DNA of 64,000 nucleotides, from the NCBI GenBank assembly GCA_039026915.1, contig JBCCLJ010000007.1:4589-68588 (forward strand), written 5' to 3'. A program made the translations under genes and the position numbers. The DNA is from JBCCLJ01 sp039026915 (GTDB lineage Bacteria; Acidobacteriota; Thermoanaerobaculia; Multivoradales; Multivoraceae). Below, in pieces: positions 61,397-64,000 of the stretch. The notes below the pieces were generated by a model. That model was not told the DNA's origin. It searched no databases and saw nothing but the letters and a program-made list of their open reading frames with translations. The stretch's first letter is position 1, and every line of letters begins with the position of its first letter.

Positions 61397-61893
61397 GCTG
61401 GCGCGCGCATCTTCGGCAGCGCCGCGCGTCTGGAGGTGCCGTGGCCTCGGCCGGCTACACGCTGGCCGAGCTGATGATGGTGTGCGCCATTCTGGTCACG
61501 CTGGCCGCGGTGACCTTCCCGGTGGCCAAGTTCACCCAGAAGCGCATCAAAGAAGCGGAGCTCAGGGCTCATCTACGCACGATGCGCAACGCGATCGACG
61601 AGTACAAGCGCTTCAGCGACGCCGGTCTCATCCCTTTGACGCTCGGCTCCGACGGCTATCCGAAGGACATGGAGACGTTGCTCGAGCCTCAGGACATCGT
61701 CGGTCAGATCGACCGCCAGATCCGTTTTCTGCGTCGTGTTCCTGTCGATCCGATGACCGGCGAGGCTGAGTGGGGGATGCGCTCGACGCAGGACGAGCCG
61801 GACTCCGAGAGCTGGGGCGGGGAGAATCTCTACGACGTCTACTCTCTGAGCGGCAGCGTCGGTCTGAACCGAGTGCCCTACTTCGAATGGTGA
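61393..61893 (+). CDS. Type IV pilin-like pseudopilin (GspG type), copy 1
   Basis: A 166-residue pseudopilin. The leader of about 20 residues ends SAG before YTLAELMMVCAILVTLAAV, with Glu5. The downstream helix KRIKEAELRAHLRTMRNAID and DPMTGEAEWGMRS resemble GspG-like subunits, but the usual GspG calcium loop is replaced by DSESWGGENLYDVYSLSG. GTG start overlaps the secretin stop by four bases. It would be processed by PilD. Confidence 0.85.
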   Translation: MSWRAHLRQRRASGGAVASAGYTLAELMMVCAILVTLAAVTFPVAKFTQKRIKEAELRAHLRTMRNAIDEYKRFSDAGLIPLTLGSDGYPKDMETLLEPQDIVGQIDRQIRFLRRVPVDPMTGEAEWGMRSTQDEPDSESWGGENLYDVYSLSGSVGLNRVPYFEW

Positions 61894-61928
61894 CGGCGCC
61901 CTCTCGGCGAACGAATGGAGAGCTTTCG

Positions 61929-62378
61929 ATGAACCCGACCCCGTCACGCACGATCCGCGTCCAGACCACGGCGCAGAGCGGCTTCACACTGCTCGAGCTG
62001 ATCATCGTGGTCTCGCTGATCGGCATTCTTGCGGCGATCGTGCTGCCGAACCTGATCGACAAGCCGACGCGAGCCAAGGAGGCCGTGCTCAAGCAGAACC
62101 TGCGGACGATGCGCGACGCGTTGGACCAGTTCTACGCCGACAAGGGCAAGTATCCAGGCGATCTCCAGGAGCTGGTCGAGTCCAACTACCTGCGCTCGAT
62201 GCCGCTCGACCCGATCACCGGCAGCCAGGAGACCTGGATCGCGGTCTACGAAGAAGCGGGCGAGGAAGAGAGCGAAGACTTCTACGAAGAAGGCGAGAGC
62301 GAGCCCGGAATTGTCGACGTGAAGTCGGGATCCGAGCTGGCCACCCTCAACGGTGAGGGTTTCTACAGCGAATGGTGA
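61929..62378 (+). CDS. Type IV pilin-like pseudopilin (GspG type), copy 2
   Basis: A 149-residue pseudopilin. The leader ends AQSG before FTLLELIIVVSLIGILAAIV, with Glu5. It shares LRTMRDALDQFYADKGKYPG and MPLDPITGSQETW with copy 1, so the two arose by duplication. An acidic stretch (EEAGEEESEDFYEEGESEPG) precedes the C-terminus. ATG with GGAGAG seven bases upstream. Both copies end in a tripeptide E-W after a short loop (FEW and SEW), a shared feature. Confidence 0.88.
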   Translation: MNPTPSRTIRVQTTAQSGFTLLELIIVVSLIGILAAIVLPNLIDKPTRAKEAVLKQNLRTMRDALDQFYADKGKYPGDLQELVESNYLRSMPLDPITGSQETWIAVYEEAGEEESEDFYEEGESEPGIVDVKSGSELATLNGEGFYSEW

Positions 62379-63361
62379 CCCCCGCAGGCGGGCCGCGACG
62401 TCGCGTGGGAGAGGAGGGCTACAACCTCGTCGTCCTGACGCTGATCGTGCTCTTGATGAGCGTCGCTCTCTCGCTGGCGTTGCCGGCGTGGTCGGCTCAG
62501 GCCAAGCGCGAGAAGGAGCAGGAGCTGATCTTTCGCGGCCTGCAGTACGCGGAGGCGGTGCGGGTCTTTCAGGCTCGCCACGGTCGACTGCCGACGACGC
62601 TCGAAGAGCTGGTCGAGGTCGAGCCCCGCAGCATCCGTCAGCTCTTCCCAGAGCCGATGTCGGAGAACGGCAAGTGGGGACTGCTCGTGCAGTCTCAGAC
62701 GCCGCGAGGCCAGGGGCGCGGCCGCCGCGGACGCGGGCGCGGTCAGCAGCCGAATCAGCAGGGGCAGGAGGGCGCCGCCCCTGGAGGAGGGGCGAACGCC
62801 GGTGCTGGCGGAGGAGAAGCTGGCGAGGCGGGTGCTCCCGGCGAGGGCGCACAGCCCGACGGGGGCGGCGCGCAAGCCGGCGGCCAGCAGTCCGGTGGGT
62901 CACAGGCCTTTCCCGAAGGCAATGCAGCGGTCAATCCCTTGCTCGGCGGTGGCGGTGGCAACCGGATGAACGTCGTCAAAGTTCCGCCGAGTCAGGGCAC
63001 CGAGGAAGGCTTCGGTCGGCGCAGCAACGTGACCGCTGGCCCGATCGTCGGCGTCTACAGCGCTGTCGACGAGGAGAGCATGATCCTCTGGAACGGCCAG
63101 ACGAACTACGTCGACTGGGAGTTTCGTGCCGACATCATCCCGACGCCGGTGGTCATCGGTGGTGAAACGCCGATTCAGCGAGCGAACAGCGGTCTCATCG
63201 GACGGCCGTGGCCCGAGGGGCTCCAGCCCGAGAACGTGAATCAAGGCGGTCCGCGGCAGGGCCAGAATCTGAACGGCGGCCGCAACAATCGCGGTAACTC
63301 CCGCAATCGAAACCCTGGACGGGGCCAGCGCAACCAGCGTCTGCGAGGCAACAACCCGTGA
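62372..63361 (+). CDS. Pseudopilin-like protein with long Gly/Arg/Gln/Asn-rich regions
   Basis: A 329-residue protein. A short leader ends EEG before YNLVVLTLIVLLMSVALSLA. The residue at mature position 5 is valine, not glutamate, as in GspK-type tip subunits. A helical part follows (LIFRGLQYAEAVRVFQARHG). Residues 110-200 are low-complexity (RGQGRGRRGRGRGQQPNQQG and a Gly/Ala-rich run), and the C-terminus is Asn/Arg-rich (QNLNGGRNNRGNSRNRN). The middle has a folded region (GPIVGVYSAVDEESMILWNG). Start at ATG 62372 overlaps the previous stop by seven bases; GTG 62375 gives a four-base overlap. Role unknown. Confidence 0.8.
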   Translation: MVTPAGGPRRRVGEEGYNLVVLTLIVLLMSVALSLALPAWSAQAKREKEQELIFRGLQYAEAVRVFQARHGRLPTTLEELVEVEPRSIRQLFPEPMSENGKWGLLVQSQTPRGQGRGRRGRGRGQQPNQQGQEGAAPGGGANAGAGGGEAGEAGAPGEGAQPDGGGAQAGGQQSGGSQAFPEGNAAVNPLLGGGGGNRMNVVKVPPSQGTEEGFGRRSNVTAGPIVGVYSAVDEESMILWNGQTNYVDWEFRADIIPTPVVIGGETPIQRANSGLIGRPWPEGLQPENVNQGGPRQGQNLNGGRNNRGNSRNRNPGRGQRNQRLRGNNP

Positions 63362-63801
63362 AGCTCAGAATTCGTCGTCTCGATCACGCGGAGGGCTTGC
63401 CGCTCCCCGAGCGGGCGTCGCCGGGCAGCGCGGGCCTCGATCTGCGCGCTGCGGTCGACGAGCCCCTGACCCTGCGGCCGGGCGCTCGCTGCCTGGTGCC
63501 CACGGGTCTGTGCATGGCGATCGACGACGGATGGGAAGGACAGGTTCGCCCGCGAAGCGGTCTGGCCTGGAAGCAGGGCGTGACCGTTCTGAACGCGCCG
63601 GGAACGATCGATTCGGACTATCGAGGGGAGGTGAGAGTGCTGCTCATCAACACGGGTCCGAAGGCCGTCGTGATTGCGCGCGGCGACCGCATCGCTCAGC
63701 TGCTGCTGGCGCAGGTGCCGGAGGTCGAGGTGATCGAAGTCGAGTCTCTCGACGAGGGCGGCGAACGCGGTGCCGGCGGCTTCGGCTCGACCGGACGCTG
63801 A
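63358..63801 (+). CDS. dut: Deoxyuridine 5'-triphosphate nucleotidohydrolase
   Basis: A 147-residue trimeric dUTPase that hydrolyses dUTP to dUMP and pyrophosphate, keeping uracil out of DNA and providing dUMP. All five motifs are visible: SAGLDLRAAVDEP, VRPRSGLAWKQGV, GTIDSDYRGEVRVLLINTG, RGDRIAQLLLA and the C-terminal GAGGFGSTGR arm. GTG start overlaps the previous stop (GTGA), so it is coupled to the pseudopilin genes, which is an odd functional partner. Confidence 0.96.
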   Translation: MKLRIRRLDHAEGLPLPERASPGSAGLDLRAAVDEPLTLRPGARCLVPTGLCMAIDDGWEGQVRPRSGLAWKQGVTVLNAPGTIDSDYRGEVRVLLINTGPKAVVIARGDRIAQLLLAQVPEVEVIEVESLDEGGERGAGGFGSTGR

Positions 63802-63835
63802 GCACAGCGTAGCGGTCGAGGATGGAATCGCGAGG

Positions 63836-63901
63836 GAAGCCCGTGGTGTGACCACGGGTTTTCGGGGCTTCGCTGGCGCGCGCAGCGTGCCTTGCGCGCA
63901 G
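63836..63901. repeat. Structured repeat, unit 1 (66 bases)
   Basis: A unit with two hairpins: first CCCGTGGT / ACCACGGG around a three-base loop, followed by TTTTC, then a GCGCGC / GCGCGC stem at the right end around a loop of about ten bases. The last 23 bases are identical in unit 2. It lies 35 bases after the dut stop; the first hairpin with its TTTT could also terminate the dut transcript. Confidence 0.8.
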
Positions 63902-63935
63902 TCCCCGGAGGGGACGGAGCATGAAAATGGCTAGC

Positions 63936-64000
63936 GAAGCCCGTGGTAACACCACGGGTCTTCGAGGCAAGCTGGCTCGCGCAGCGTGCCTTGCGCGCAG
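63936..64000. repeat. Structured repeat, unit 2 (65 bases, reaches the window edge)
   Basis: Starts exactly 100 bases after unit 1 and shares its beginning (GAAGCCCGTGGT), first stem and final 23 bases. The loop changes from gtg to aac, and several bases after the stem differ, but both stem arms are conserved. The 34-base spacer between units has its own small hairpin (TCCCC GGA GGGGA). More copies may follow beyond the edge. Confidence 0.8.

Noticed and set aside
63836..64000. CRISPR array at the right edge
   Set aside because: Units are 65 bases, imperfect and strongly structured twice over; only one spacer-like interval is visible and no cas gene is present.

Overview
This is a gene-dense, high-GC window from a Gram-negative bacterium. 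It carries lipid A/KDO genes (lpxL, lpxK, waaA), a TonB/ExbB/ExbD system, an outer-membrane secretin and type IV pilus genes. The gene set, the arrangement of two pilus loci and the C-terminal domain of the secreted esterase at 34-35.6 kb resemble what I remember from Acidobacteriota, perhaps near Thermoanaerobaculia. That placement is inference. I see no rRNA, tRNA, CRISPR array, phage or insertion sequence, and no gene-free stretch longer than 300 bases.

Layout. 0.1-3.7 kb (minus): exbB-exbD-exbD-tonB and a DUF4388 protein. 3.9-8.9 kb: yebC-ruvC, folC, rpiB and a carboxyltransferase subunit of an acyl-CoA carboxylase. 9.0-11.7 kb: a tldD/tldE-type pair. 11.8-13.8 kb: a TPR membrane protein and a small conserved protein. 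14.0-16.8 kb: selA translationally coupled to a sigma-54 response regulator. 16.8-30.6 kb (minus): the first pilus locus, read as pilin pilA, an M20 peptidase, prepilin peptidase pilD, a PilS/NtrB-like kinase, minor pseudopilins (FimT, PilV, PilW, PilX types), an FxLYD-like protein, PilY1 and a second FxLYD-like protein. 30.9-38.2 kb: a second M20 peptidase, two related GT-C membrane proteins flanking a secreted esterase, and a UbiA-type phosphoribosyltransferase. 38.2-47.4 kb (plus): three tandem YfhO-like membrane proteins, the first frameshifted, followed without a gap by biotin carboxylase and biotin carrier genes. 47.4-50.7 kb (minus): waaA-lpxK-lpxL. 50.9-63.8 kb (plus): ECF sigma factor, anti-sigma-like protein, secretin-N-domain protein, then pilC, pilB, pilM, pilN, pilO, a PilP/GspC-like protein, a PilQ/GspD secretin, three pseudopilins and dut. 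The right edge holds two copies of a structured repeat at an exact 100-base offset.

How they fit together. The two pilus loci jointly provide pilin, processing peptidase, minor pilins, tip adhesin, assembly ATPase, inner-membrane platform, alignment complex and secretin; no retraction ATPase (pilT) is present in the window. pilA has a very good sigma-54 promoter with an upstream palindrome of GTGACA/TGTCAC half-sites. A weaker sigma-54-like element with similar half-sites precedes the minor-pilin operon. The kinase at 25.9-27.6 kb and the GAFTGA-containing regulator at 15.4-16.8 kb are the obvious, unproven candidates to control them. The three YfhO proteins, the GT-C pair and the UbiA protein form a cell-envelope glycosylation neighbourhood. 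The acyl-CoA carboxylase is split, with its carboxyltransferase at 7.3-8.9 kb and its biotin carboxylase and carrier at 45.4-47.4 kb.
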